Shown piece after piece: positions 52,311 through 61,762 of a stretch of 64,000 nucleotides of DNA. Source of the DNA: Flavobacteriaceae bacterium (lineage in GTDB: Bacteria; Bacteroidota; Bacteroidia; Flavobacteriales; Flavobacteriaceae); NCBI GenBank assembly GCA_016744415.1, contig JADGEL010000001.1, positions 558,001 to 622,000 on the forward strand, written 5' to 3'. Both the position numbers and the translations under genes were made by a program. Position 1 is the first letter of the stretch. Each line of letters opens with the position of its first letter. The notes under the pieces are model-generated. The model was not told the DNA's origin, ran no database searches, and worked only from the letters and a program-made list of their open reading frames with translations.

Positions 52311-53498
52311 ATGATAACAGTAAATGATTTTAATTTCGATAATAAAAAAGCATTAATCCGAGTAGATTTTAACGTACCATTAAATGCAGAATTTAATGTA
52401 ACAGATACTACAAGAATTGAAGCAGCTACTCCAACAATATTAAAAGTTTTAGAAGATGGTGGAAGCTGTATTTTGATGTCACATTTAGGAAGACCAAAAG
52501 GAGTCTCTCCAGAGTTTTCGTTAAGTCATATTGTTGATACTGTGAGTGAGATAATTGGCGTACAAGTTAAATTTATTGCCGATTGTATTGGAAAAAATGT
52601 TGAACAAGCAGCAGCAGAATTAGAATCAGGAGAAATTTTATTATTAGAAAACTTACGTTTTTATAATGAAGAGAAAAATGGCGATATCGATTTTGCAGAA
52701 CAACTTTCTAAACTAGGCGATATTTATGTTAATGATGCATTTGGCACAGCACATAGAGCACATGCTTCTACTACAATAGTTGCACAATTTTTTGAAGAAA
52801 AAAAATGTTTTGGTAAGTTATTAGCAAAAGAAATAGAGAGCATTAAAAAAGTATTGAATGATAGCGAAAGACCTGTTACTGCTATTTTAGGTGGGGCAAA
52901 AGTTTCATCTAAAATTACGGTAATTGAAAATATTTTAGATAAAGTAGACCACCTAATAATTGGAGGAGGAATGAGTTTTACGTTTGTAAAGGCATTGGGA
53001 GGTGAAATAGGAAACTCAATTTGCGAAGATGACAAACATGAAATGGCACTAAATATTCTAAAGGAAGCAAAAGAAAAAGACGTTCAAATTCATTTACCTG
53101 TAGATGTAATTGCTGCTGATGATTTCAGCAATGATGCCAATACAAAAGTTTTAGACATTAATGAAATACCAAATGGCTGGCAAGGTTTAGATGCTGGACC
53201 AAAATCTAGAGAAATTTTTAATGATGTTGTAATGCAATCAAAAACGATCCTTTGGAACGGTCCTTTAGGCGTTTTTGAAATGGAGTCTTTTGCTGGTGGA
53301 ACAATATCTTTAGGAGACTCAATTGTGGCATCAACAAAAAACGAATGCTTCTCTTTAGTTGGTGGAGGTGATTCTGTTGCAGCCGTGAAACAATTTGGAT
53401 TTGCAGACAAAGTGAGTTATGTTTCTACTGGAGGTGGTGCAATGTTAGAAATGTTAGAAGGAAAAACATTACCAGGGATAGAAGCAATTTTGAAATAG
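52311..53498 (+). CDS. pgk: phosphoglycerate kinase
   Basis: A 395-residue Pgk. N-terminal [45 protein letters not shown], and C-terminal [13 protein letters not shown] are all family signatures. It transfers phosphate between 1,3-bisphosphoglycerate and ADP in glycolysis and runs in reverse in gluconeogenesis. Single-gene unit with its own promoter box and an intrinsic terminator, divergent from holB. Confidence 0.98.
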   Translation: MITVNDFNFDNKKALIRVDFNVPLNAEFNVTDTTRIEAATPTILKVLEDGGSCILMSHLGRPKGVSPEFSLSHIVDTVSEIIGVQVKFIADCIGKNVEQAAAELESGEILLLENLRFYNEEKNGDIDFAEQLSKLGDIYVNDAFGTAHRAHASTTIVAQFFEEKKCFGKLLAKEIESIKKVLNDSERPVTAILGGAKVSSKITVIENILDKVDHLIIGGGMSFTFVKALGGEIGNSICEDDKHEMALNILKEAKEKDVQIHLPVDVIAADDFSNDANTKVLDINEIPNGWQGLDAGPKSREIFNDVVMQSKTILWNGPLGVFEMESFAGGTISLGDSIVASTKNECFSLVGGGDSVAAVKQFGFADKVSYVSTGGGAMLEMLEGKTLPGIEAILK

Positions 53499-53501
53499 AT
53501 T

Positions 53502-53558
53502 TTCTCGTCAGTTCGTGTGAATTTCATGATTAAAAAGAGTGAGATTTGTATCGAAAAC
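53502..53558 (+). repeat. dispersed flavobacterial-type repeat (CGTCAGTTCG...GTATCGA)
   Basis: It begins TTCTCGTCAGTTCGTGTGAA and ends GATTTGTATCGAAAAC, the layout of a common intergenic repeat in this family with partly complementary ends. It follows the pgk stop by a few bases, ahead of the terminator. Confidence 0.5.
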
Positions 53559-53568
53559 AACTTTATAC

Positions 53569-53608
53569 AAACCTCTTTTTATTCTTATAAAAAGAGGTTT
53601 CTTTTTTA
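53569..53608 (+). terminator. intrinsic terminator of pgk
   Basis: AAACCTCTTTTTA pairs perfectly with TAAAAAGAGGTTT around a 6-base loop, followed by CTTTTTTATT. Confidence 0.92.
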
Positions 53609-53657
53609 TTGATTATTTTTGAGATTCAAAAAAATAAAACCTAACACATCAAACAAA

Positions 53658-54692
53658 ATGAAATATACGACACTACCATTTACCAATATCAAAGTCAGCA
53701 AAATATGTTTAGGCACAATGACTTTTGGCGAACAGAACACAGAAGCTGAAGGACATGAACAAATGAATTATGCTTTAGATCAAGGTATTAATTTTTTTGA
53801 TACAGCCGAATTATATTCAGTACCTGCAAAAGCAGAAACCTATGGTGCAACAGAAAGGATTATAGGTTCTTGGTTTAAAAAAACAGGTAATAGAGACAAG
53901 GTTATTTTAGCAAGTAAAATTGCTGGTCCTGGACCATATACGACTCATATTAGAGATAAGGGTTTTTCTAAACAAGCAATTTCTGAAGCAATTGAAGGAA
54001 GTCTTAAAAGGTTGCGAACCGATTATATTGATTTATATCAGCTTCATTGGCCATTACGTCCAGTAAATCTTTTTGGTTTAAGGAGTTTTCCTCATGAAAA
54101 TTTTAGAAAACAAGAAGATCAATTTGTGGATGTTTTAGAAACATTAGATGGCTTTGTGAAACAGGGAAAAATTAGACAGATAGGATTATCTAATGAAACA
54201 CCTTGGGGGATCATGAAATATTTAAGAGCTTCAGAAGAACATAATTTACCAAGAATGATTACTCTACAAAATTCATTTTCACTAATTCACAGGTCTTTTG
54301 AAACAGGTTTATCTGAAGTTTGTATGCAAGAAAATATAGGACTATTAGTATATTCTCCATTAGCATTTGGAGTTTTGAGTGGTAAGTATTTAAACGGAAT
54401 GCCAGAAGGTGCTAGAGTTACATTATTCCCTAATTTTAGTAGATATAGTAGTGAAGAATCTGCTGCGGCAGTTCGTAAATATTTAGAAATTGCAAACAAA
54501 CACGGTTTGACATTACCAGAACTTTCTTTGGCTTTTGTAAATCAATTACCTTTTGTTACGAGTAATATTATAGGAGCAACTAAGTTGAGCCAACTTAAAG
54601 AAAATATTAATAGTATAAATATAGAGCTATCTAAAGAAATTATTGATGAGATAAATGCTGTACATGCTCTAATTCCGAACCCAGCACCCTAG
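53658..54692 (+). CDS. NADP(H)-dependent aldo-keto reductase (Tas-like)
   Basis: The start is set at MKYTTLPFTNIKVSKICLGT, the family N-terminus, giving 344 residues; an in-frame ATG 39 bases upstream adds unrelated residues. The catalytic tetrad is visible: Asp in FFDTAELY, Tyr in the same motif, Lys in VILASKIAG and His in LYQLHWP. A C-terminal NADPH-binding part has GATKLSQLKENINS. It reduces aldehydes or ketones; substrate unknown. A REP-like repeat follows the stop. Confidence 0.93.
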   Translation: MKYTTLPFTNIKVSKICLGTMTFGEQNTEAEGHEQMNYALDQGINFFDTAELYSVPAKAETYGATERIIGSWFKKTGNRDKVILASKIAGPGPYTTHIRDKGFSKQAISEAIEGSLKRLRTDYIDLYQLHWPLRPVNLFGLRSFPHENFRKQEDQFVDVLETLDGFVKQGKIRQIGLSNETPWGIMKYLRASEEHNLPRMITLQNSFSLIHRSFETGLSEVCMQENIGLLVYSPLAFGVLSGKYLNGMPEGARVTLFPNFSRYSSEESAAAVRKYLEIANKHGLTLPELSLAFVNQLPFVTSNIIGATKLSQLKENINSINIELSKEIIDEINAVHALIPNPAP

Positions 54693-54696
54693 CGTT

Positions 54697-54722
54697 GTCA
54701 TTTCTGTAAAAGCAGGAATGAC
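54697..54722. repeat. REP-like palindrome (GTCATT...GGAATGAC)
   Basis: GTCATTTCTG and CAGGAATGAC are 10-base arms with one mismatch around TAAAAG, 5 bases after the reductase stop and 17 bases before the next start. It is the most symmetric member of this repeat type here. Confidence 0.65.
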
Positions 54723-54738
54723 GGTTCAATTTATAATT

Positions 54739-55503
54739 ATGGATAAGCAAGATTTTAAAGAATTTCTCGATGAAAAAGTGTTGGAGTACAATCAACCAAA
54801 ATTTATTGAGTCAGATCCTATTCAAATTCCGCATCAATTTTCTTTAAAAGAGGATATTGAAATCTCTGGATTTTTAACATCAACTATCGCATGGGGCAAT
54901 CGAAAAATGATTATTAGAAATGCAAATAAGATGATGGAATTGATGGGAGATTCACCTTATGATTTTGTGATGCATCACACAGAAAAAGATTTAAAAGTGT
55001 TTGAATCATTTGTACACCGGACTTTTAACAGTATTGATTCTATTCATTTTATAAAGTCGTTAAAAAATATTTACAAAAATCATGGTGGATTAGAGTTTGT
55101 GTTTTCACAATTCAAAAATGACGATAATAATAAGCAAACAATTCATCAATTTAAAAAGGTATTTTTTGAAATACCACATCAACAAAGAACACAAAAACAT
55201 GTTGCTGATCCCATGAAAGGAAGTGCCTCAAAACGTATCAATATGTTTTTAAGATGGATGGTGCGTAATGATACTATGGGAGTCGATTTTGGAATTTGGA
55301 AACAAATACCAATGTCAAAATTGTCATGTCCGTTAGATATTCATTCTGGTAATGTTGCACGGAAATTAAACTTGCTTACACGAAAACAAAATGATTGGAA
55401 AGCACAAGAAGAATTGGATTTTAGTTTACGGAAGTTAGACCCAATTGACCCAACTAAATATGATTTTGCTTTGTTTGGTTTGGGTATTTTTGAGAAATTT
55501 TAA
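54739..55503 (+). CDS. TIGR02757 / DUF2400 family protein
   Basis: The start is set at MDKQDFKEFLDEKVLEYN, giving 254 residues; a slightly earlier ATG at 54718 lies inside the REP-like repeat and is unlikely. Family features: FLTSTIAWGNRKMIIRNANK, KGSASKRINMFLRWMVRND and CPLDIHSGNVARKLNLLTRK. The family is related to helix-hairpin-helix DNA glycosylase folds, but its function is unknown. Convergent with the DUF481 gene. Confidence 0.9.
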   Translation: MDKQDFKEFLDEKVLEYNQPKFIESDPIQIPHQFSLKEDIEISGFLTSTIAWGNRKMIIRNANKMMELMGDSPYDFVMHHTEKDLKVFESFVHRTFNSIDSIHFIKSLKNIYKNHGGLEFVFSQFKNDDNNKQTIHQFKKVFFEIPHQQRTQKHVADPMKGSASKRINMFLRWMVRNDTMGVDFGIWKQIPMSKLSCPLDIHSGNVARKLNLLTRKQNDWKAQEELDFSLRKLDPIDPTKYDFALFGLGIFEKF

Positions 55504-55510
55504 TAACATT

Positions 55511-56530
55511 TTATTTTAGTTCCCAACCAAAAGAGGTTTGAAAAACATAATCCCCCTCAGTTGCACCTTCTACAGGTTGGTTATCATAATTATACGTTGT
55601 ACCCATTTTGATGTAAAAATCCCAAGGCAAATCGTATTTTAAATCAAATTTAAAATCTGCTCTAAAACGACCACTTTCTGTTAAACTAGGATAGGCATAT
55701 ATGGAAGTTAGTAAACTTAAGTCGCCAATTTCATATTTGTCAAATTGAGTGCCAAAATAGGCCTCGATACTGTTTTTGCTTTCGATTAACGGATCAGTAT
55801 AAGTTTCATTGTTGTATGCTAAACCAGCACCTGTAGAAAAATTCATACTGTTGTTGTTTATAAAGCTATATCCACCACCCAATTTACCTGTAGTTCTTAA
55901 TTTAAGCTTTTGTTCGCTATTAGATAAAAAATTTGCAGATGTTGATAAAAACCAATCTTTTGGTAAAAACCATTGAAAGTTTGTATTCCCTTCAACACGT
56001 CTAATATCTTCAACCTCATCTTGGCTACTTAAAACAGTATTGAACGAACCTGTAAGTTTCCATTTATTTGCTACATACCCTAGTAGTGCATTTGAAGTAA
56101 ACTGTTTTGAGTTATTGGCTTTTGTTAGTGTAATCCCTAAATCAAATTCAGCAGTTAAACGACTTAAAAAATTTTGACCTATAGCATCCAAAAAAATTAT
56201 TTCATTTAATTCTGATTCCAAAATATAACCGCCAGCATTTAATAAAACGATATTCTTATTGATAGAATCTGTTTGGATAGATGCGCTAAAACGCTTGCCA
56301 TTTTCTAATGAAACAATAAAATAACGATTACTATAAATTTCTTTAACATGATACCATTTTATTTTAAAATCTTTATCACTAAAAGAAGTTTTAAGAGTTA
56401 AAACACTCTTATCTAAACTTTTAATTTCACCTACTATTCTATTATTGTTTTTTAATATGATAGAATCGTTTTGAGAAAACATCAAATAATTAGTAAACAG
56501 TAAAACAAAAAGCAGAAAAAGTTTGTTCAT
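55511..56530 (-). CDS. DUF481 domain-containing outer-membrane protein
   Basis: A 339-residue exported protein: signal peptide MNKLFLLFVLLFTNYLMFSQ, a short N-terminal beta region (NRIVGEIKSLDKSVLTLKTS), then a DUF481 salt-induced outer-membrane barrel with alternating strands (TAEFDLGITLTKANN, YSFINNNSMNFSTGAG) ending in TSFGWELK. Function unknown. It is 33 bases downstream of trpS in the same direction. Confidence 0.88.
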   Translation of the reverse strand: MNKLFLLFVLLFTNYLMFSQNDSIILKNNNRIVGEIKSLDKSVLTLKTSFSDKDFKIKWYHVKEIYSNRYFIVSLENGKRFSASIQTDSINKNIVLLNAGGYILESELNEIIFLDAIGQNFLSRLTAEFDLGITLTKANNSKQFTSNALLGYVANKWKLTGSFNTVLSSQDEVEDIRRVEGNTNFQWFLPKDWFLSTSANFLSNSEQKLKLRTTGKLGGGYSFINNNSMNFSTGAGLAYNNETYTDPLIESKNSIEAYFGTQFDKYEIGDLSLLTSIYAYPSLTESGRFRADFKFDLKYDLPWDFYIKMGTTYNYDNQPVEGATEGDYVFQTSFGWELK

Positions 56531-56563
56531 TAAGGTTGATTGAAATACAAATATAAAAAAATC

Positions 56564-57532
56564 TTAATAGCCTAATTTAGTACGGACTCTTTTTAAAACT
56601 CCATCAGCAATTTCAGTTGCTTTTTTTGCTCCGATTGCTAAGGCTTTATCAATTTCTTCTAAATTATTCATATAATAATGATAACTTTTACGCTCTTCTT
56701 TAAAGGTTTCAACAATCAATTGATAATAGGCTTGTTTTGCATGACCATAACCATAATTTCCACCTTCATAATTGGCACGCATTTCTGCAATCTGATTTTC
56801 TGATGCAATTAATTTATACAGGGCAAATAAGTTACATGTGTCTGGGTTTTTTGGATCTTCTAGCGGAGTTGAATCCGTTTCAATCTTCATTATTTGTTTA
56901 CGAAGTTTCTTATCATCTAAAAATATGTTGATAATATTTCCTTGCGACTTACTCATCTTTCCACCATTAGTTCCGGGGACATACATGGTTCCTTCCTGAA
57001 TTTTAGCTTGAGGCGGCACCAAGGTTTCTCCCATTTGATGGTTAAATCTATTTGCAACATCTCTGGTCATTTCTAAATGTTGTAATTGATCTTTCCCCAC
57101 AGGTACAATTTCAGCATCATACAATAAAATATCTGCAGCCATAAGCATTGGGTACGAAAACAATCCAGAATTTACATCTTCCAATCTGTCGGCTTTATCC
57201 TTAAAGCTATGAGCTAATGTTAAACGTTGATAAGGGTAAAAACAACTTAAATACCAAGTCAGTTCAGAAACTTGTGGGACATCACTCTGACGATAAAAAA
57301 CAGTTTTTTCTACATTTAACCCACAAGCTAACCAAGTTGCGGCAGTGCTATATGTGTTTTCTCTAAGAGTTTTTCCATCTTTAATTTGAGTGAGTGAATG
57401 CATATCAGCAATAAATAAAAAAGATTCATTTTCACTATTCTTAGCAAGTTCAATTGCTGGTAAAATTGCTCCTAATATATTTCCGAGATGTGGTGTTCCA
57501 GTACTTTGTACACCAGTAAGAATTCTTGACAT
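56564..57532 (-). CDS. trpS: tryptophan--tRNA ligase
   Basis: A 322-residue class I synthetase. The HIGH equivalent is GVQSTGTPHLGNILGA and KMSKS is intact in GGKMSKSQGNIINIF; the Trp-binding region includes YPMLMAADILLYDA. It charges tRNA-Trp. A TATTTTTG box is 20 bases upstream of the start. The DUF481 gene follows in the same direction. Confidence 0.98.
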   Translation of the reverse strand: MSRILTGVQSTGTPHLGNILGAILPAIELAKNSENESFLFIADMHSLTQIKDGKTLRENTYSTAATWLACGLNVEKTVFYRQSDVPQVSELTWYLSCFYPYQRLTLAHSFKDKADRLEDVNSGLFSYPMLMAADILLYDAEIVPVGKDQLQHLEMTRDVANRFNHQMGETLVPPQAKIQEGTMYVPGTNGGKMSKSQGNIINIFLDDKKLRKQIMKIETDSTPLEDPKNPDTCNLFALYKLIASENQIAEMRANYEGGNYGYGHAKQAYYQLIVETFKEERKSYHYYMNNLEEIDKALAIGAKKATEIADGVLKRVRTKLGY

Positions 57533-57552
57533 TTTTTAAACTTTAAGAATAG

Positions 57553-57560
57553 CAAAAATA
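57553..57560 (-). promoter_or_regulatory. -7 promoter box (TATTTTTG) for trpS
   Basis: The minus strand reads TATTTTTG, 20 bases before the ATG. No -33 TTG at normal spacing. Confidence 0.45.
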
Positions 57561-57598
57561 GGAATTTATACTCTAAGAAATGAAACGAATATTATTAC

Positions 57599-57606
57599 TA
57601 TTTTTG
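57599..57606 (+). promoter_or_regulatory. -7 promoter box (TATTTTTG) for plsC
   Basis: TATTTTTG ends 7 bases before the plsC ATG, giving a predicted leader of only about four bases. No clear -33 element. Confidence 0.4.
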
Positions 57607-57613
57607 GCATTAT

Positions 57614-58354
57614 ATGAAATTATTTAAAAACATAGCAATTTTAATTTGGCGCATCTGGTTTTATGGTTGGATGATAGGAACTATTATTGTGGTATTTCCA
57701 GTTTTAATTGTTGTAACAGCTAGAGAAAGTGGCTATCCTTATTTTTTTAAAATTGCTAGAACTTGGGCAAAAACTATTTTGTTTGTGATGGGATTTCGAG
57801 TTAAAATTGAAACTGAACAACAAATTGAAAAATCAAAGAGCTATATGTTTTGTGCCAATCATACATCAATTATAGATATATTATTAATGCTAGCAGTGGT
57901 TAAAAATACATTTGTTTTTGTTGGAAAAGCAGAGTTAAGCAAGCTACCAATTTTCGGATTTTTTTATAAACGGACTTGTATTTTGGTTGATAGAAATGAC
58001 CCAGAAAGTAGAAAAGCAGTTTTTGAAGCAGCTGAAAGAAGATTAAATTCAGGATTAAGTGTTTGTATTTTTCCTGAAGGTAAAGTGCCAGACGATGAGA
58101 GTGTAGTGTTAGATCAATTTAGAAATGGTGCATTTATTTTGGCGTTAGAGCATCAAATACCGATTGTACCAATGACATTTTATGATTGTAAAAAAAGATT
58201 TTCATACACTTTTTTTAGCGGAAGCCCTGGAATAATACGAACAAAAATTCATCAGTTTATTGAAACAAAAAATTTAAAAGTATCAGATAAAAAAGAAATT
58301 AATAGTAAAACATTTAAGGTGATTTACGATGAATTGATAAATGACATGTCTTAA
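57614..58354 (+). CDS. plsC: 1-acyl-sn-glycerol-3-phosphate acyltransferase (PlsC-like)
   Basis: A 246-residue membrane-bound acyltransferase. One N-terminal membrane segment (IIVVFPVLIVVT) precedes the catalytic NHTSIIDILLML (NHx4D) and the substrate motifs LVDRNDPESRKA and FPEGKVPDDE. It acylates lysophosphatidate to phosphatidate in phospholipid synthesis. A hemolysin III gene starts 3 bases after its stop, so both are co-translated. Confidence 0.92.
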   Translation: MKLFKNIAILIWRIWFYGWMIGTIIVVFPVLIVVTARESGYPYFFKIARTWAKTILFVMGFRVKIETEQQIEKSKSYMFCANHTSIIDILLMLAVVKNTFVFVGKAELSKLPIFGFFYKRTCILVDRNDPESRKAVFEAAERRLNSGLSVCIFPEGKVPDDESVVLDQFRNGAFILALEHQIPIVPMTFYDCKKRFSYTFFSGSPGIIRTKIHQFIETKNLKVSDKKEINSKTFKVIYDELINDMS

Positions 58355-58357
58355 GAT

Positions 58358-59011
58358 ATGGATTTAAAAAACATAACCTTTTATGATAAAAAAGAAGAAA
58401 AACTCAATGTAATTTCACATGCCATTGGTTTAGTTTTAAGCATTATTGCATTAGTCTTATTATTGGTAAAGGCAGGTTATTATGGTAATGTTTGGCATAT
58501 TACAAGTTTTAGTATTTATGGGGCAAGTTTGATTGTTTTGTATGCCGCATCTACTTTTTACCATTACTCACAGACACCAAAACTTAGGCACAGGCTTAAT
58601 ATTTTTGATCACGCCTCAATTTATGTTTTAATTGCAGGAACCTACACTCCTTTTACTTTGGTTGTGTTAAACGGATGGGTTGGTTGGACCATTTTCGGAA
58701 TTTCATGGGGGCTTGCAATAGTTGGGATCACTTTAAAACTATTCTTTATAGGGCGATTCGATAAAATATCAACCATCGCTTATGTGTTAATGGGCTGGGT
58801 TATTGTATTTGCCATAAAACCTTTGATAGATAATATTTCATCAGAAGGTTTGTTGTGGTTGTTATCTGGTGGAATTTTTTACACTATTGGAGCTGTTTTA
58901 TTTAGTATTCCAAAGATAAAATACAATCATGCCATTTTTCATATTTTTGTTCTCCTAGGAAGTTTTTGCCATTTTATGGTGGTATACTTTCACATTTTAC
59001 CAATTAAATAA
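58358..59011 (+). CDS. hemolysin III / PAQR family membrane protein
   Basis: A 217-residue protein with seven hydrophobic helices and the family signatures: NVISHAIGLVLSIIALVLLL with the conserved His, STFYHYS (Ser-His site), FDHASIYVLIAGTYTP and the C-terminal IFHIFVLLGSFCHFMVVYFH. The His/Asp residues form a zinc site in PAQR proteins, suggesting hydrolase activity on lipids. Bacterial role uncertain; pairing with plsC fits membrane lipid homeostasis. Confidence 0.92.
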   Translation: MDLKNITFYDKKEEKLNVISHAIGLVLSIIALVLLLVKAGYYGNVWHITSFSIYGASLIVLYAASTFYHYSQTPKLRHRLNIFDHASIYVLIAGTYTPFTLVVLNGWVGWTIFGISWGLAIVGITLKLFFIGRFDKISTIAYVLMGWVIVFAIKPLIDNISSEGLLWLLSGGIFYTIGAVLFSIPKIKYNHAIFHIFVLLGSFCHFMVVYFHILPIK

Positions 59012-59193
59012 ATAGGTAAAAGAGAGTTAAGTTGATTTTTATGCTAAGCTCATAATTGGACATAACTTCTTATATATTTCAAAATCACAAATTTTATTTA
59101 CAAGTCAATTTCTTTGAAAATTAACCGTAATTTTTGGTAGTCAACTGAAAAGTTGTAAATTGCATTGAAGTAACTAAATTAAACCCTACTAAG

Positions 59194-59934
59194 ATGTTAA
59201 AAATTGTTATAGTTGATGATGAAAATGATGCATTAGAAGCTTTAGAGTGGAAACTGAACAGATATATAGAAAATGTAGAAATTATTAAATGTCTTTCCCC
59301 GCTAGCTTCAATTGACATAATTAACAAAACCGAACCAGACATTGTTTTTTTAGATATTCAAATGCCAGAAATGGATGGATTTACACTATTAGAAAACCTC
59401 AGTAATCGACAATTTAATTTAATTTTCACCACTGCTCATGATGAGTTTGCATTAAAAGCAATTAAAGTTTCGGCTATTGATTATTTGTTAAAACCTGTTG
59501 ATAAGGATGAATTAATGGAAGCGATTAATAAAATTCAAGAACAGAAAAAAGGTGGCCTTTTAGAAGATAAACTTCAAATGTTATTAGGGAATATAAATGA
59601 AACAGCAAATGATAAAATTAATATATCAGCTGATGGTAAAGTTTATTTGTTAGATAGGAATGATGTAATTATGCTGAAGTCAGACAAAAGCTATACAACA
59701 CTGTTTTTAACTAACGACCAACAAATAGTAGTTTCAAAAACCTTGAAAGAAGTTGAAAAGAAATTTCAATTCTCACAGTTTTTCAGAGTACATAATTCAT
59801 ATTTAATAAATCTAACTCATGTTAAGGAATACCTAAAGGGGCTTGGTGGAGAATTAATTATGAGTAATGGCTATACTGCTGCAATTAGTAGAAATAAAAA
59901 AGCAGAACTATTTAAGAAATTGTACTTAGACTAA
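59194..59934 (+). CDS. LytTR-type response regulator
   Basis: A 246-residue regulator. The receiver domain has the acidic pair in VIVDDEND and the phosphoacceptor D54 in FLDIQMPEMDGF; Lys is in DYLLKPVDKDE. The LytTR DNA-binding domain (about 145-246) shows SDKSYTTLFLTNDQQIVVSK and FFRVHNSYLINLTHVKEYL. Eight bases later begins the LytS-type histidine kinase. A small hairpin (CAACTGAAAAGTTG near 59140) lies 40 bases upstream. Confidence 0.95.
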   Translation: MLKIVIVDDENDALEALEWKLNRYIENVEIIKCLSPLASIDIINKTEPDIVFLDIQMPEMDGFTLLENLSNRQFNLIFTTAHDEFALKAIKVSAIDYLLKPVDKDELMEAINKIQEQKKGGLLEDKLQMLLGNINETANDKINISADGKVYLLDRNDVIMLKSDKSYTTLFLTNDQQIVVSKTLKEVEKKFQFSQFFRVHNSYLINLTHVKEYLKGLGGELIMSNGYTAAISRNKKAELFKKLYLD

Positions 59935-59941
59935 CTAAACT

Positions 59942-61279
59942 ATGTTTACCGATCTTAATTCAGAAATTTTTGCTTGGATACGTGGAGGTCTTTTAATCTT
60001 AGCAATTTATCACTTACTTTTATATTTTCAGAATGGCAAAAAACTATATTTATATTATTGCCTTTACCTGTTAACATTCTTTGCTTTTTTTGCTTCACGT
60101 CTTTTTCAAAATATTGAAAATGATATGATATTAGGATTCTTTTCTATACCCATGTTTTTTCTAACCTCCGCATCATTTTATGCACTAACAAGAACTATTT
60201 TAGAAACAAAATCTAGAATTCCGAAATGGGATCATTATTTTAAAATTGCTGCAGTTGTTTCTGTAGGTGTTGCCTTCTTATTTTTTATTTTACAACTATT
60301 TTTAGGTTCAAAATTCTCATTAAGCTTTGTTAAAATTATAGGGCCATTTTATTATCTATTTGTAATAATTACGGCATTTGTTGTTTTAGAAACAAAATTA
60401 AAATCTGCTATATATTTTAGTGTTTCAACATTTTTATTTGCGATTTTAGGACTTGCTACTTTGATGCAATATTATATTGGAGTAGACCTTTTTTTTGAGA
60501 TAAATATCATTCCAATATTTTTTCTATATATAGGTGCATTTATTCAAAGTATGTCATTTGCTTATATTATAGGGTTGAGCGTAAAGAGAGTAGAAATGCA
60601 AAATAAAAGTGCTGAAATAAAATTAGCATTTAAATATAAAGAATTAGAAGAGTTAAAAATGACAGCTTTACAAAGTCAAATGAATCCTCATTTTCTGTTT
60701 AACTCATTAAATTCTATAAACAATTTTGTTTTAAAAAATGAAATTGAAAAAGCATCAGACTATATTACAAAATTTTCTAGACTAATTCGTGTTATTTTAA
60801 AAAGTTCAACAAGTTTAACGGTTCCGTTTTCTGAAGAGCTAGGAATTCTTTCTCTATACGTAAAATTAGAGCAAATGAGAATCCATGGTGGATTTGAATA
60901 TATTGTAAAAATTGACAAGAACATTCGTTTAGAGGAAATAAAAGTTCCACCGTTATTTTTACAACCGTTTATTGAAAATTCAATTTGGCATGGATTAACG
61001 CATATTGAAGGAGATAAACGCATTTCTCTTACAATTAGTAAAGAGACAGATAATATTATTTGTGAGATAATTGATAATGGGATTGGTATAGATAAAGCGA
61101 GAGCACGATCTCATAAAAAAATAGACAGAAGAAAGTTTTTTGGCACACAGGCAACCGAAAACAGGATACAACTATTATATAAAAAAGCAAATGTTGATAT
61201 TGATGTGAAAGATATATCAGACGCAACATCTTCAGGAACAAAAGTTAGAATTGTTTTTCCACATATTCTAAAGGGATAA
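59942..61279 (+). CDS. LytS-type sensor histidine kinase (7TM N-terminus)
   Basis: A 445-residue kinase. Seven N-terminal membrane helices resemble the 7TMR-DISM module without its extracytoplasmic part; a coiled linker (KYKELEELKMTALQSQ) leads into the His_kinase domain with the phosphoacceptor H250 in MNPHFLFNSLNSI. The HATPase part has PPLFLQPFIENSIWHG and IIDNGIGIDKARARSH. It phosphorylates the LytTR regulator encoded just upstream. The signal is unknown. A weak terminator follows. Confidence 0.94.
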   Translation: MFTDLNSEIFAWIRGGLLILAIYHLLLYFQNGKKLYLYYCLYLLTFFAFFASRLFQNIENDMILGFFSIPMFFLTSASFYALTRTILETKSRIPKWDHYFKIAAVVSVGVAFLFFILQLFLGSKFSLSFVKIIGPFYYLFVIITAFVVLETKLKSAIYFSVSTFLFAILGLATLMQYYIGVDLFFEINIIPIFFLYIGAFIQSMSFAYIIGLSVKRVEMQNKSAEIKLAFKYKELEELKMTALQSQMNPHFLFNSLNSINNFVLKNEIEKASDYITKFSRLIRVILKSSTSLTVPFSEELGILSLYVKLEQMRIHGGFEYIVKIDKNIRLEEIKVPPLFLQPFIENSIWHGLTHIEGDKRISLTISKETDNIICEIIDNGIGIDKARARSHKKIDRRKFFGTQATENRIQLLYKKANVDIDVKDISDATSSGTKVRIVFPHILKG

Positions 61280-61296
61280 TTTCCATTTATTTAAAG

Positions 61297-61320
61297 AAAA
61301 TACCCACAGGTGTATTTTTC
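61297..61320 (+). terminator. terminator of the LytTR/LytS operon
   Basis: AAAATAC pairs with GTATTTT around CCACAGGT, followed by TC. Confidence 0.55.
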
Positions 61321-61364
61321 TAGTGCAATCATTTATTTACACAAAATAATCAAACGAATAATTG

Positions 61365-61372
61365 TATTTTTG
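61365..61372 (+). promoter_or_regulatory. -7 promoter box (TATTTTTG) upstream of the orphan small ORF
   Basis: TATTTTTG matches TAnnTTTG, 56 bases before ATG 61429. The -33 region is not convincing. Confidence 0.35.
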
Positions 61373-61428
61373 GGGTTCCCAAACGCAAGTCCCTTAAATT
61401 TATTATTGATAGTAAAACTGAAGTTGTA

Positions 61429-61674
61429 ATGACATTGATTTCATTTATTATCCCCACAGAAAAAGACATACTTAAAGACTTAAACGAAGAATCTCGTACA
61501 ATTAAATTTATTGGGTCGGCAACCTTTTCTCAAAAACTAGATCAAATAAAATTTTCAAGAACATTTAAACACCGATTTGATAATCAAAATCAATTAAAGG
61601 AAGTGGTTTATTTTAGGAAAGGTCTTGTTTGGAAATTTACTGAAGTAGTTTTATGTGCTGAATTAGCAAGTTAA
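61429..61674 (+). CDS. small orphan protein of unknown function
   Basis: An 81-residue frame (MTLISFIIPTEKDILKDLNE, SATFSQKLDQIKFSRTFKHR, VVYFRKGLVWKFTEVVL). It is charged, has no signal peptide or membrane helix, and matches nothing I recognise. Codon use resembles its neighbours and a promoter box lies upstream, but no conserved context supports it. It may be a remnant or a real small gene. Confidence 0.4.
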   Translation: MTLISFIIPTEKDILKDLNEESRTIKFIGSATFSQKLDQIKFSRTFKHRFDNQNQLKEVVYFRKGLVWKFTEVVLCAELAS

Positions 61675-61762
61675 CAGATTTCTATTAACAACCTATTTAC
61701 CGTTTATTATTCATAATCACCCATTTGTAGTTTTTTTACCTCCATTTTTACATTTAAATAAA

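Noticed and set aside
59140-59160. CAACTGAAAAGTTG hairpin upstream of the LytTR regulator as an autoregulatory operator
   Set aside because: LytTR sites are normally direct repeats, and this is a short inverted repeat with a 4-base loop. Too little evidence.
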